DNA of 64,000 nt from Bryobacter aggregatus MPL3 (GTDB taxonomy: Bacteria; Acidobacteriota; Terriglobia; Bryobacterales; Bryobacteraceae): assembly GCF_000702445.1 (NCBI RefSeq), contig NZ_JNIF01000003.1, forward strand, positions 3,906,001-3,970,000, in the 5' to 3' direction. Position numbers and translations under genes: made by a program. The notes under the pieces are model-generated. The model did not search any database. It saw only the letters and a list, made by a program, of their open reading frames with translations, and had not been told where the DNA came from. Numbering within the stretch: position 1 is the stretch's first letter; every line of letters begins with the position of its first letter. Of the stretch, positions 19,009 to 26,662 are shown in pieces.

Positions 19009-19877
19009 TGCTTGCTCCTCTTGCCACCAGTGGACGATCGATTGTCGATGCTGGTACGGGGCTTCCCGTGTTGTTACGCGGTGTGAATGTGAGTGGCATG
19101 GAATATTCGCCATATGCCTATGCGGGGATGAACCCGGACGAACTGCGTCTGGTGGTGGAGGGCTGGGGCTCGAATATCGTGCGGATTCCCTTTGTGCAAT
19201 CCCTTGTTGTTGCGGGTACGGGATCACGGGACTACATTGGGGAATTAAAGACAATCGTACAGTGGTTGGCGGATCTGGGTGCTTACACGATTCTTGATTT
19301 GCAATGGCTCGATCAGGAAACCGTGGTTGGTCCGGGTGAGAACCGGGTGCCTCCGGAACCAACGAACAGCTCAATCGCTTGCTGGGACATTCTGGCGCGA
19401 GAATTCCACGGTGTGCCGCATGTGATTTTCGATCTCTTCAATGAACCACACGGCATCCCGGCCTCCCGTTGGGTGGACTGGGCCTATGTACTTGCTGGGG
19501 CGGTGCGGAGCGTGGAGGAGAGCCGGGTGCTGATGGTGGGTGGTCTCGATTGGGCTTATGATCTGCGGGGCGTTGTGCTCAGCTTGCCAAATCTTATCTA
19601 TTCCACGCATGTCTACCGCGTGAAGGGGAAGGATTGGGATGGGGCTTTTGGCGACCGTGCCCGGGAAGTGCCGGTCTTTGCCGGGGAATGGGGCGGCGGG
19701 GACGATGATCTTCGTTGGGGAAGCAAGCTGGCCCACTACTTTGAAGAGCGCGAGATGGGCTGGACTGCATGGAGCTGGCGTGATTTTCCGCATCTGCAGC
19801 AGGACGGAGTTGCTACCCGGTTCGGCTCGCTGGTGCGCTCCTTGCTGCTGCGTCCAGGGAATCTTTTGACGCCTTAA
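18978..19877 (+). CDS. Glycoside hydrolase family 5 (cellulase-like)
   Basis: This is a GH5-type TIM barrel of about 289-299 residues. The domain opens with LPVLLRGVNVSG and RIPFVQ. The acid/base glutamate is in FDLFNEPHG and the nucleophile glutamate in VFAGEWGG, followed by GWTAWSWRDFP. GH5 enzymes cleave beta-linked glucans or mannans. Two starts are possible. ATG at 18978 gives a signal-like N-terminus (MVLWSRPALLMLAPLATSG) but overlaps the patatin gene by 31 bases. ATG at 19008 forms TGATG with the patatin stop but gives no signal peptide. The longer form is listed because the enzyme and its neighbours look exported. It is the last gene of the six-gene run. Confidence 0.78.
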   Translation: MVLWSRPALLMLAPLATSGRSIVDAGTGLPVLLRGVNVSGMEYSPYAYAGMNPDELRLVVEGWGSNIVRIPFVQSLVVAGTGSRDYIGELKTIVQWLADLGAYTILDLQWLDQETVVGPGENRVPPEPTNSSIACWDILAREFHGVPHVIFDLFNEPHGIPASRWVDWAYVLAGAVRSVEESRVLMVGGLDWAYDLRGVVLSLPNLIYSTHVYRVKGKDWDGAFGDRAREVPVFAGEWGGGDDDLRWGSKLAHYFEEREMGWTAWSWRDFPHLQQDGVATRFGSLVRSLLLRPGNLLTP

Positions 19878-20479
19878 TAGGTAGGAACCAACACCCGGTT
19901 CGGGAATCGGATTTCTGCATGCGATTGGAGCGATACCGATCCAGATACTCGACGATCAGTCTTCGCATCGCGAGAGTCCGCGTGGCGCGACACGGATTAC
20001 ATTGCCAGCTTTTAGCGCTGATAGCCCGGGAGGATCACCATGGATTTGGGAGACTGAGTCCCCGCCTCGCAACTGCAGGGAGGCCGACGGAGTTCTATTG
20101 TCCCTGGTGTTCCAGATAGGGTTGCTCAGTGATCTGAGCTAGATTCTCGTGACGACTAGTTAGATTGGCCGGTGCACCGGGGATTCGATTCGCAACTGCC
20201 GGATCGAGGCTGCACGCGATTCATCCGGATGCCGAATGACCTGACCCAATCCCCAGCAAGGGATACGGAGAGGGGGCTTTGCATCACGCAAACGCAGCCG
20301 ATGGCAGCAATTCTCGATAGTCACGCGCTTTAGCAGAGGCCAGAGAGCGCGTAGTGGTGATGACGAAGAAGACTCAAGTTGCACATGGTTGTGGACAGTC
20401 TGGAATATCTGTTGGATCTTCATCGTACTCCAGCAAGTGACGGGAGAGCTTGTCTGGGTGGGCTAGCGTGATACAGTCA
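19878..20479. other. Non-coding or decayed stretch
   Basis: About 600 bases between the GH5 gene and the IS5-type remnant. Only short frames without recognisable domains occur on either strand. No promoter, terminator or RNA gene was recognised. It may be older insertion-sequence debris, as the next kilobase clearly is. Confidence 0.5.
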
Positions 20480-20533
20480 GCAGCAGCCGAGGTCGTACAC
20501 GAACATGGCATCGAACTGGAAGCTGTCAAGGTT
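20480..20533 (+). pseudogene. Inverted fragment of the IS5-type transposase
   Basis: Read on the plus strand, this segment encodes AAAEVVHEHGIELEAVKV, which resembles the part of IS5/IS1031-group transposases that normally follows the VDQGYTG motif. The preceding part of the transposase lies next to it on the opposite strand, 15 bases away. The piece therefore appears to have flipped during decay. Confidence 0.6.
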
Positions 20534-20548
20534 GGGACTCATCTCGGA

Positions 20549-21000
20549 TTGGCCGGTGTAGCCCTGGTCCACCCAGGCCAGAGGGACATTCTCTCCGGTC
20601 ATATGCTGGATTTAGGCGGCCAACTCACTGGCTTGGGCAAGACCCTATTCCTCGGCAGGGTGACATGAGGGCCAATAGATGCACCCTGGTGCCTTTTCTT
20701 CTCTTGGCTCCGCCGTCGCCACCAAGCGCCCCACTCTCCATCATCGACTGCAGAGTAGGCCTAGCGAGAATCGCTGCTGTCGGTCGGCCTTGCGCTGCGC
20801 TTTCACTCGAAGTCATGCGCAAAAACTCTGCGCAGATCCAACGTTGCGGCTGCAGGTACATCACCTCCCAATGTGGCAGATCATTCGGCATCCACCGCCA
20901 GGGTCACCAGTCTTAACGATGGAGCGAAGCCCGGTGCAGCCCTCTCGCGGATCCAAGTTCTGCTGCGGTGTGGAGTTATCCATCAATGGCAGATAGAAAC
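20549..21000 (-). pseudogene. Decayed IS5-family transposase
   Basis: Minus-strand fragments in changing frames match an IS5/IS1031-type transposase. In order they include WMPNDLPHWEVMYLQPQRW, then GRPTAAILARPTLQSMMESG with GAKRRKGTRVH, and finally TGENVPLAWVDQGYTGQ (20611-20549), which holds the second catalytic Asp of the DDE triad. Frameshifts, in-frame TAG and TAA codons near 20620-20660 and an apparent internal deletion after KGTRVH show that it is dead. The C-terminal part is missing except for the inverted fragment at 20480-20533. No terminal inverted repeats were identified. Confidence 0.8.
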
Positions 21001-21084
21001 CTCCACTCTTCGTTATTGCGATCGGTCTGGCGTCGCCTCCCGAGGCCAGACCGACCTCAGCGTCTCAATAAGGAATGACTGGCT

Positions 21085-22488
21085 CTAGGCCAGAATCTCC
21101 TTGATCACTTCGCCTTCCACATCGGTCAGGCGCATCTGACGGCCATTGTAGGGATAGGTGAGCCGTGTGTGATCGAAGCCCAGACAATGCAGCACGGTCG
21201 CGTGCACGTCGTTGACGGACTTCTTATTTTCTTGCGCCGCGAGCCCGAATTCATCGGTGCTGCCGATGATGCTACCGCCCTTGACGCCACCACCAGCCAT
21301 CCACATCGAGAAACCATAGGGATTGTGATCCCGGCCATCCATGCGCTGGGAGATGGGCAGACGGCCGAACTCGCCGTGCCAGATGACCAGTGTCGAATCG
21401 AGCATGCCGCGCGCGGCAAGGTCCGCCAACAACCCGGCAATCGGTTTGTCGGTTTCGGCGCAATGCAAGCCATGATTCTCGCGCATGTCCCAGTGCGCAT
21501 CCCAGCTTTCCTGGAAGTTGCCGCCACCCGAGAAGACCTGCACATAACGGACGCCGCGTTCCACCAAACGCCGCGCCATCAGGCACTGCTTGCCGACATA
21601 CTCGCTGACCTTGTTGTCGATGCCATACATGGTCTGTGTGGCCTGCGATTCCTTGGTGAGATCGACGGCGTCACTGGCCTCGGTCTGCATCTTGTAGGCC
21701 AGCTCATAAGAGGCGATGCGCGCGGAGAGTTCGTTGTCGTGCGGATTCTTCGCCAGGTGCTCTTCGTTCAATTTCTGCAGGAAGGCGAGCCAGCGCCGCT
21801 GCCGTGCGTCGTCCATGCCCTTTGGCGGTTTGAGGTCGACAATCGGGTCGCCTGTCGACCGGAACTGCGTGCCCTGATACGCGGCGGGCATAAAGCCATT
21901 GCCCCAGTTGGGTGCGCCGCCGATCGGTCCGCCACGCGGGTCGCTAAAGACCACAAATGCCGGCAGATTCTGATTCTCTGTGCCGAGGCCATAGGTCACC
22001 CAACTGCCCATGCTGGGATAGCCGGCCTGGATGAATCCGGTGTTCATCTGGTACAGCGCCGGTGCGTGGTCGTTCGACTTCGAATACATGGAGCGGATGA
22101 GCGCGATCTTGTCGACATGCTGTGCCACGTTGGGAAACAGAGTCGAGACATCCATGCCGCACTGGCCGTGTTTCTTTGTCTCCCACAAGGACGGCATGAG
22201 ACCGCCCGGCGTGCCTTGGGAGGGAGTGATATCTTTGCCCGGGATGGTTTCGCCTGCGTGTTTGACCAGATAAGGCTTCGGGTCGAAGGTATCGATGTGA
22301 CTCACCCCGCCGTAGCAGAAGATCGAGATCACACTCTTCGCCTTGGCAGGGAAGTGGGGCGCACGCGGAGACATAAGCGAGGCGCCCGAGGCGGACTCGG
22401 TATGAAGCAACTGCGCTGCCGCCATTCCGGCAATGCCACCGCCGACACGGTTGAGAAGCTGACGTCTTGACCAGAAGCGTTGATCCAT
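21085..22488 (-). CDS. Tat-exported DUF1501 protein
   Basis: This 467-residue protein has a twin-arginine signal (MDQRFWSRRQLLNRVGGGIAGMAAAQLL) followed by a DUF1501 domain of the alkaline-phosphatase/sulfatase-like fold. Recognisable family segments are ISIFCYGGVSHIDTFDPKP, IRSMYSKSNDHAPALYQMNTG, YPSMGSWVTYGLG, WHGEFGRLP and RDHNPYGFSMWMAGGGVKGG. DUF1501 genes almost always sit next to DUF1549/DUF1553 genes in planctomycetes, verrucomicrobia and acidobacteria, as here, with 11 bases between them. The biochemical role of the pair is unknown, although polysaccharide or sulfated-substrate use is often suggested. Confidence 0.9.
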   Translation of the reverse strand: MDQRFWSRRQLLNRVGGGIAGMAAAQLLHTESASGASLMSPRAPHFPAKAKSVISIFCYGGVSHIDTFDPKPYLVKHAGETIPGKDITPSQGTPGGLMPSLWETKKHGQCGMDVSTLFPNVAQHVDKIALIRSMYSKSNDHAPALYQMNTGFIQAGYPSMGSWVTYGLGTENQNLPAFVVFSDPRGGPIGGAPNWGNGFMPAAYQGTQFRSTGDPIVDLKPPKGMDDARQRRWLAFLQKLNEEHLAKNPHDNELSARIASYELAYKMQTEASDAVDLTKESQATQTMYGIDNKVSEYVGKQCLMARRLVERGVRYVQVFSGGGNFQESWDAHWDMRENHGLHCAETDKPIAGLLADLAARGMLDSTLVIWHGEFGRLPISQRMDGRDHNPYGFSMWMAGGGVKGGSIIGSTDEFGLAAQENKKSVNDVHATVLHCLGFDHTRLTYPYNGRQMRLTDVEGEVIKEILA

Positions 22489-22499
22489 GGCGTTGTTCC

Positions 22500-24947
22500 T
22501 TAGAGAATATAAGCGAATTCGTTGAGATTGAAGAGCGTCTGGCAGAAGTCCACCAACGAGGTGTCGCCCTTGGCGAGGAAGGCGAGCGCCTCTTTGCGCT
22601 CCGTCGCACTGGGCTGCCGCGCCAGTGCATGCTCGAAAGCAAGTGAGATCAGCTTGTTGTGATCACCACCTGATTCCGTGGTGAGGCGTGCGGCAAAGCG
22701 CTTGGCGTGGAGGCCGAAGAAGCTGTTGTTCATCAGCATCAGGGCCTGGGGGGCTACTGTAGACCGGGTACGCCGAGCGCAGGAGCCGATCGTGTCCGGC
22801 TTGTCGAAAACCTCGAGCATCGGCAGTGGAATACTACGCTTGGAGAAGACATAGATGCTGCGGCGCCAGGTGGAGGGATCGTCGTCTGGCTTTCCGTTCC
22901 AGGTGCGTTTGGAGGAGGCCTGAAACAGCGACGGATCGATCCAGGGGAAGATCGCCGGGCCACCGACGGTAGAGTCGAGTGAGCCGGCGACTGCCAGTAC
23001 GGAATCGCGAATTGCTTCCCCTTCGAGACGCACTCGCGGCATGCGCCACAGTTGGCGATTCTCCGGGTCCTTGGCGAGATTTGCTTCGATGTCATTGCTT
23101 GCCATGCGATAGGCGGCAGACATCAGAATCAGCTTGTGGATCGGCTTGACCTGCCAGCCATTCGACATGAATTCGACGCTGAGCCAATCGAGCAATTCGG
23201 GATGGGTGGGCCGCTCGCCCATCTTGCCGAAATTGTTGGGCGTACGCACCAGACCTTCACCGAAGTGATGCTGCCAGATGCGATTGATCATCACGCGCGC
23301 CGTGAGTGGATTGTCCGGGTTGGTGAGCCACTTGGCAAAGGCCTCGCGGCGATGGCTGGTGGTTGCGCCTTCTGGCGGTGCAGGGAAGGCCCACTCGGTC
23401 TCCTGCGCCACACTGAGTACTCCAGGCTGCATCACCGAACCCTTCTGGCTGCCGCGGTGCAAGAAGTATGACGGAGGAGGAACAGGGCCCTTCTCCGTAA
23501 TCGCCATCGCTGTTGGGAGCGGCTTAGGCATTTGCGCGGCGAGATCTGCAATCTCTTTTTGGAGACGGTCGTAGCGGGTCTTGTCGGCGAGGCTGAAGCG
23601 AGCGGGCAGCGTCTCCGGAGTGCCCGAGAGAGTCTTCTCTACCTGGATCACATTCAGCTTCTGGCCTTCCGTTCGTTTTTCTACTGGAGTGGCTAAGGCG
23701 GCCTTCATGTAGTCGGGCAGGGCAGCTTTCTTTTCGGCGACATAGGCGTCCTTATACGGCTTGATTAACGCATCGACTTCCTTCTTGAGCGGCGTCTGGA
23801 GATCCTGGATTCGCTTGGTTTCCGCTTTGTGCTGGGCGACCTCGTCGGCGCCGACAATGGGGCGTTCCTCGCTCACTGTTGGCCAGAAAACGGCCTGGAT
23901 GCGGTAGTAATCCTTTTGCGGAATGGGGTCGAACTTGTGGTTGTGGCAACGGGCGCAACCGACGGTCAGCGCCATTAAGGAATTGGAAGTGGTAGCGACT
24001 ACGTCATCGAGTTCATCGAGGCGAGTTTGCTCATTCCGAATATTGTTTTCCGGGCCGAGCCGTAAAAATCCCGTGGCGATTCTGGCTTCATTCGAATTCG
24101 GCCACATCTCGTCGCCGGCGATCTGTTCCTGCAAGAAACGATCATAGGGCTTGTTGCTATTGAAACTATTCACGACATAGTCGCGATAACGCCAGGAATT
24201 ATCGCGGTCCCGGTCATACTCATAGCCGCCCGAATCGGCATAGCGCGCAATATCAAGCCAATGCCGCGCCCAACGTTCTCCATATCGTGGGGAGGCAAGA
24301 AGCCGGTCGACGACTTTCTCCCAGGCATTCGGAGCTTGATCGTTCAAAAATGTCGCGACTTCATCGCGAGTTGGCGGGATTCCAGTGAGGTCGAGGTAGA
24401 TGCGGCGGATCAGCGTGCGACGGTCGGCCTCGTTAGAAGGAGTGAGTCCGCGTTCAGTCCAACGGGCAGCGAGGAAGCCATCGACAGGATTCGTCTTCGC
24501 TCCAGGAATCGCTTTCCGGACCGGTTTCTGGAATGCCCACCAAGCGCGTTCCTGAGGCTTGATCGGCCGGTCTTCCAGGCGCGCCAGTGCCGCATCGACA
24601 TTAATGGGGCCTAGGTTCGCAGCTTCGTTCCATTCCGCGCCTCCGTCGATCCAATCCTTTAAGACTTTGAGCTGCTCGGCACTCAGTGGTTTATTTGGAG
24701 GCATCTGGGGTGCCTCCAAACCTGCGGCAAATCGGTAGATGCGACTCTCCGTCGATTTGCCTGGGACGATTGCCGGACCACGTTCGCCACCTTGCAAGGC
24801 GAGTTCTCGCTTGGTGAGGTTGAGTCCTGAAGACACCAAGCCAGTGGCGCCATGGCAGGGAGCGCAGTTCTCTCGAATGATCTGCGTTCCATCCTGGCTG
24901 AGCGCAATGGAAATGAGCGAGAAAGAAGCCAATAGGGAGCGCAGCAT
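22500..24947 (-). CDS. Cytochrome-c-domain protein with DUF1549 and DUF1553
   Basis: This 815-residue exported protein begins with a signal peptide (MLRSLLASFSLISIALS). A planctomycete-type cytochrome c domain follows, with haem motif CAPCHG near residue 28. Next come a DUF1549 domain holding a second CxxCH (CARCHNHKFDPIPQKDYY) and a C-terminal DUF1553 domain (AKWLTNPDNPLTARVMINRIWQ). It forms a pair with the DUF1501 gene and is likely periplasmic and haem-bearing. The start at 24947 gives a clean signal peptide. A perfect TATAAT lies at 24959-24954 on this strand, placing the predicted transcript start at or next to the ATG, so the message may be leaderless. Confidence 0.9.
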   Translation of the reverse strand: MLRSLLASFSLISIALSQDGTQIIRENCAPCHGATGLVSSGLNLTKRELALQGGERGPAIVPGKSTESRIYRFAAGLEAPQMPPNKPLSAEQLKVLKDWIDGGAEWNEAANLGPINVDAALARLEDRPIKPQERAWWAFQKPVRKAIPGAKTNPVDGFLAARWTERGLTPSNEADRRTLIRRIYLDLTGIPPTRDEVATFLNDQAPNAWEKVVDRLLASPRYGERWARHWLDIARYADSGGYEYDRDRDNSWRYRDYVVNSFNSNKPYDRFLQEQIAGDEMWPNSNEARIATGFLRLGPENNIRNEQTRLDELDDVVATTSNSLMALTVGCARCHNHKFDPIPQKDYYRIQAVFWPTVSEERPIVGADEVAQHKAETKRIQDLQTPLKKEVDALIKPYKDAYVAEKKAALPDYMKAALATPVEKRTEGQKLNVIQVEKTLSGTPETLPARFSLADKTRYDRLQKEIADLAAQMPKPLPTAMAITEKGPVPPPSYFLHRGSQKGSVMQPGVLSVAQETEWAFPAPPEGATTSHRREAFAKWLTNPDNPLTARVMINRIWQHHFGEGLVRTPNNFGKMGERPTHPELLDWLSVEFMSNGWQVKPIHKLILMSAAYRMASNDIEANLAKDPENRQLWRMPRVRLEGEAIRDSVLAVAGSLDSTVGGPAIFPWIDPSLFQASSKRTWNGKPDDDPSTWRRSIYVFSKRSIPLPMLEVFDKPDTIGSCARRTRSTVAPQALMLMNNSFFGLHAKRFAARLTTESGGDHNKLISLAFEHALARQPSATERKEALAFLAKGDTSLVDFCQTLFNLNEFAYIL

Positions 24948-24979
24948 GCAGACATTATATGCAACAAAACACAAAAGAA

Positions 24980-25003
24980 AAAGGCCGCCCGAAGGCGGCC
25001 TTT
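24980..25003 (-). terminator. Rho-independent terminator after the PEP-CTERM gene
   Basis: The stem GGCCGCC/GGCGGCC (24983-24989 and 24994-25000) has the stable loop CGAA and flanking A/T pairs. On the minus strand it is followed by a T-rich run (TTTTTCTTTT). It lies 19 bases after the stop of the PEP-CTERM gene. It also sits directly upstream of the promoter for the DUF1553 gene, separating the two transcripts. Confidence 0.88.
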
Positions 25004-25021
25004 TCTAAGTTAAGACTAATC

Positions 25022-25837
25022 TTACTTCTTACGGCGAGCGTAAGCGAGACCTGCAAGACCCGTGCCAATCAGGGCATAGGTGCTGGGCTCGGGAACGGCG
25101 CCAGGACCACCGGTGCCGGAGGAAGAAGAGCTGCTACCGGAACCGAGACCCAATGCACGGAGGTTGTCGAAGAACACTTGGTCACCGCCCCAGCCGCTAG
25201 CAGAATCGGTTCCGTTGAAGGTAAACACGATCGAAGTGATGGCTGCGATTCCGTTCGTGTCGCCAGTGGTTGTGTAACCAATCTGTGCACCAGTATTGTT
25301 GCAATTGGTGCTGCAGGCGGCATTTTGCGGCAGCGTGGTCTGGTAGGAAGACCCACCCAAACCGTAAATGGTCATGGTGTTGAGCGTGGAGTTATTGCTG
25401 AAGTAGTCGATCAGGAAATCTGACACTCCACCGCCTCCAAAAGTGATGGTGATCGTGTGAACAAAGTTGTTCGGGTTGGATGTCACCGGATATGGATCGT
25501 TCGCCTGGCTAAAGGTACTGATGTAACGCCCGGTCAGCTGCGCTGCACCGCTACCTGCATAGTACGAGGACTGACCGCTCGAAAGGGAAGCCTGGTTTCC
25601 TTTATCGTAGGTGCCGCTCGAAGTACCAGCAGTGGTGATGGTGCCAGCATTGCTCCCTACTGTAAAGGGAATCGAGCTGAAAGCCCCCAGCGGAATCGCT
25701 CCAACTGTGCCTGAATCAAAGTCGATCAGCGTGACGCCTGATCCGCTCAGATTGCTATTAGCAGACGTGATTACGCCTGCGTAGGAGGCCGCAGAGACCC
25801 CAATCACCAGGCTAAGTGTAGTTAAAAAACGCTTCAT
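25022..25837 (-). CDS. PEP-CTERM sorting-domain protein
   Basis: This is a 271-residue secreted protein. It has an N-terminal signal peptide (MKRFLTTLSLVIGVSAASYA), a Ser/Gly/Thr-rich beta-strand body, a Ser/Gly linker, and a C-terminal PEP-CTERM signal: VPEPSTYALIGTGLAGLAYA followed by RRKK. PEP-CTERM proteins are recognised by exosortase and are associated with exopolysaccharide and biofilm matrix; no exosortase gene is in this window. The body has two cysteines (AACSTNC) that may pair. A strong ribosome binding site (GGAGG) precedes the ATG, a promoter lies about 50 bases upstream, and a terminator follows. Confidence 0.92.
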   Translation of the reverse strand: MKRFLTTLSLVIGVSAASYAGVITSANSNLSGSGVTLIDFDSGTVGAIPLGAFSSIPFTVGSNAGTITTAGTSSGTYDKGNQASLSSGQSSYYAGSGAAQLTGRYISTFSQANDPYPVTSNPNNFVHTITITFGGGGVSDFLIDYFSNNSTLNTMTIYGLGGSSYQTTLPQNAACSTNCNNTGAQIGYTTTGDTNGIAAITSIVFTFNGTDSASGWGGDQVFFDNLRALGLGSGSSSSSSGTGGPGAVPEPSTYALIGTGLAGLAYARRKK

Positions 25838-25885
25838 TCATTCCTCCATTGTCACAGTACTAAAGTCTTAGCCTGCGAAGTATTG

Positions 25886-25914
25886 ATATTAGTACAAGTT
25901 GTCCTTGATCGCAA
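25886..25914 (-). promoter_or_regulatory. Sigma-70-like promoter for the PEP-CTERM gene
   Basis: On the minus strand, TTGCGA (25914-25909) and TAATAT (25891-25886) are separated by 17 bases. The expected transcript start is near 25879, giving a leader of about 40 bases before the ATG at 25837. The wider 25838-26040 gap also holds TAGTACAA twice (in ATTAGTACAAG and CTAGTACAAAT), which could be operator copies. Confidence 0.55.
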
Positions 25915-26024
25915 TAGTAAAAACGGAAAAGCGCCTGTTTTGATGCAGATTCGGGGAAACACCCTACATGGACCCTTGCAGTACCTAATGCTAGTACAAA
26001 TTCCCAATCCGTTGATCGGCCCCA

Positions 26025-26033
26025 TGCTAGCAT
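26025..26033 (+). promoter_or_regulatory. Extended -10 promoter of rnpB
   Basis: TGCTAGCAT fits an extended -10 element (TGn followed by TAGCAT). It lies 8 bases before the predicted 5' end of RNase P RNA. No good -35 was seen, which is common for extended -10 promoters. Confidence 0.4.
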
Positions 26034-26040
26034 TACTTTA

Positions 26041-26440
26041 GTCCTTCTTCGGGCAATCGCTTCATTCCTTGTTTTTTCCAGGCATGGAGAGGAAAGTCCG
26101 GTCTCCGTAGGGCAGTGTGCCGGCTAACGGCCGGGCTGGATCGCTCAAAGCGATTTGGACGGAAAGTGCCACAGAAAATATACCGCATTCTTCGATTTCG
26201 GTCGGGGTTTGTAAGGGTGAAATGGTGCGGTAAGAGCGCACCGCGGGACGAGCAATCGTACCTGGCAGGGAAAACCCCACGCGGAGCAAGGCCAAATAGG
26301 GGAGCAGAGGCGGCCCGTCTCATTACGACTCCCGGGTAGGCTGCTGGAACGGCTTAGTAATAGGCCGTCTAGAGGAATGATTGCCGATTGGGGAGGCTTG
26401 CCTTCTCGATCACAGAAACCGGCTTATAGAAGTAAGGACG
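26041..26440 (+). ncRNA. rnpB: RNase P RNA, bacterial class A
   Basis: This is the catalytic RNA that removes 5' leaders from pre-tRNAs. The universally conserved core is visible: GAGGAAAGTCCGG at about 26089 (P4 5' strand and J3/4), GGAAAGTGCCACAGAAAAT, the AGGGTGAAATGGTGCGGTAAGAG block, and ACAGAAACCGGCTTAT at about 26412 (P4 3' strand). The ends were placed from the P1 pairing of GTCCTTCTTC (26041-26050) with GAAGTAAGGAC (26429-26439). A terminator hairpin follows within 10 bases. No protein-coding frame is credible here. Confidence 0.95.
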
Positions 26441-26448
26441 CAAATGAA

Positions 26449-26485
26449 AATCCCGCCAATCTGATCGAATCAGGTTGGCGGGATT
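26449..26485. terminator. Shared hairpin terminator of rnpB and the convergent small transcript
   Basis: A long stem pairs AATCCCGCCAA (26449-26459) with TTGGCGGGATT (26475-26485), with an inner CTGAT/ATCAG helix. On the minus strand the stem is followed by TTTTCATTTG, a usable U-tract. On the plus strand it is followed by CTACAAG, a weak one. It ends rnpB and also the minus-strand unit described next. Confidence 0.75.
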
Positions 26486-26572
26486 CTACAAGACCGTTAC
26501 GCGCGAAGCGACCGGGCCACATTCACAGCGGCTCCAAAGCACTGGGGAGCCGTCAGAATGACCGAAGCTGCG

Positions 26573-26626
26573 TCAGCAGTCGATCACCTCACGCAAGATC
26601 TCGTCTGAATTACAACCATTTAACAT
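26573..26626 (-). CDS. Possible 17-residue small protein
   Basis: This short frame starts at ATG 26626 and encodes MLNGCNSDEILREVIDC, ending in TGA. It lies 13 bases after the AGGAGG core of a 15-base extended Shine-Dalgarno sequence, which is longer than the usual 5-9 base spacing. The residues suggest an amphipathic helix with a cysteine near each end. Coding is uncertain: the same transcript could function purely as RNA. Confidence 0.3.
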   Translation of the reverse strand: MLNGCNSDEILREVIDC

Positions 26627-26662
26627 TTAGACTGGATCACCTCCTTCCTCAGTGATGTTTTG

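Larger units (their letters stand above)
26449..26656 (-). ncRNA. Unannotated ~208-nt transcript with a 16S 3'-end complement
   Basis: A complete transcription unit can be read on the minus strand between the MFS gene and rnpB: a near-consensus promoter (26691-26663), a predicted start at about 26656 and the terminator at 26485-26449. Ten bases into the transcript is AAGGAGGTGATCCAG (26646-26632), perfectly complementary to the usual 3' terminus of bacterial 16S rRNA. Downstream are small hairpins (CUGC/GCAG, GUCA/UGAC, GGCUCC/GGAGCC) and a second GAGGTGATC. The leader AUCAC can pair with GUGAU of either copy, so the purine-rich site could be exposed or masked. It contains a 17-codon frame (separate entry). 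It may be a ribosome-binding small RNA or a mRNA for a very small protein. I recognise no known RNA family. Confidence 0.55.

Noticed and set aside
20160-20230. tRNA-like T-loop motif (GATTCGATTC)
   Set aside because: No matching acceptor stem, anticodon arm or 3' CCA-type end could be folded around it.
21169-22470. A 433-residue plus-strand frame opposite the DUF1501 gene
   Set aside because: It has no recognisable domain, and the minus-strand frame carries a Tat signal and conserved DUF1501 motifs.
26632-26646. CTGGATCACCTCCTT as the end of a 16S rRNA gene on the plus strand
   Set aside because: None of the preceding 16S sequence (for example the helix 45 region) is present, so only the isolated 15-mer remains; it is better read as the complement on the minus-strand transcript.
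26449-26656. Minus-strand transcript as 6S RNA
   Set aside because: The size is close, but the sequence does not fold into the long hairpin with a central bubble expected of 6S RNA; the 5' and 3' parts do not pair along their length.
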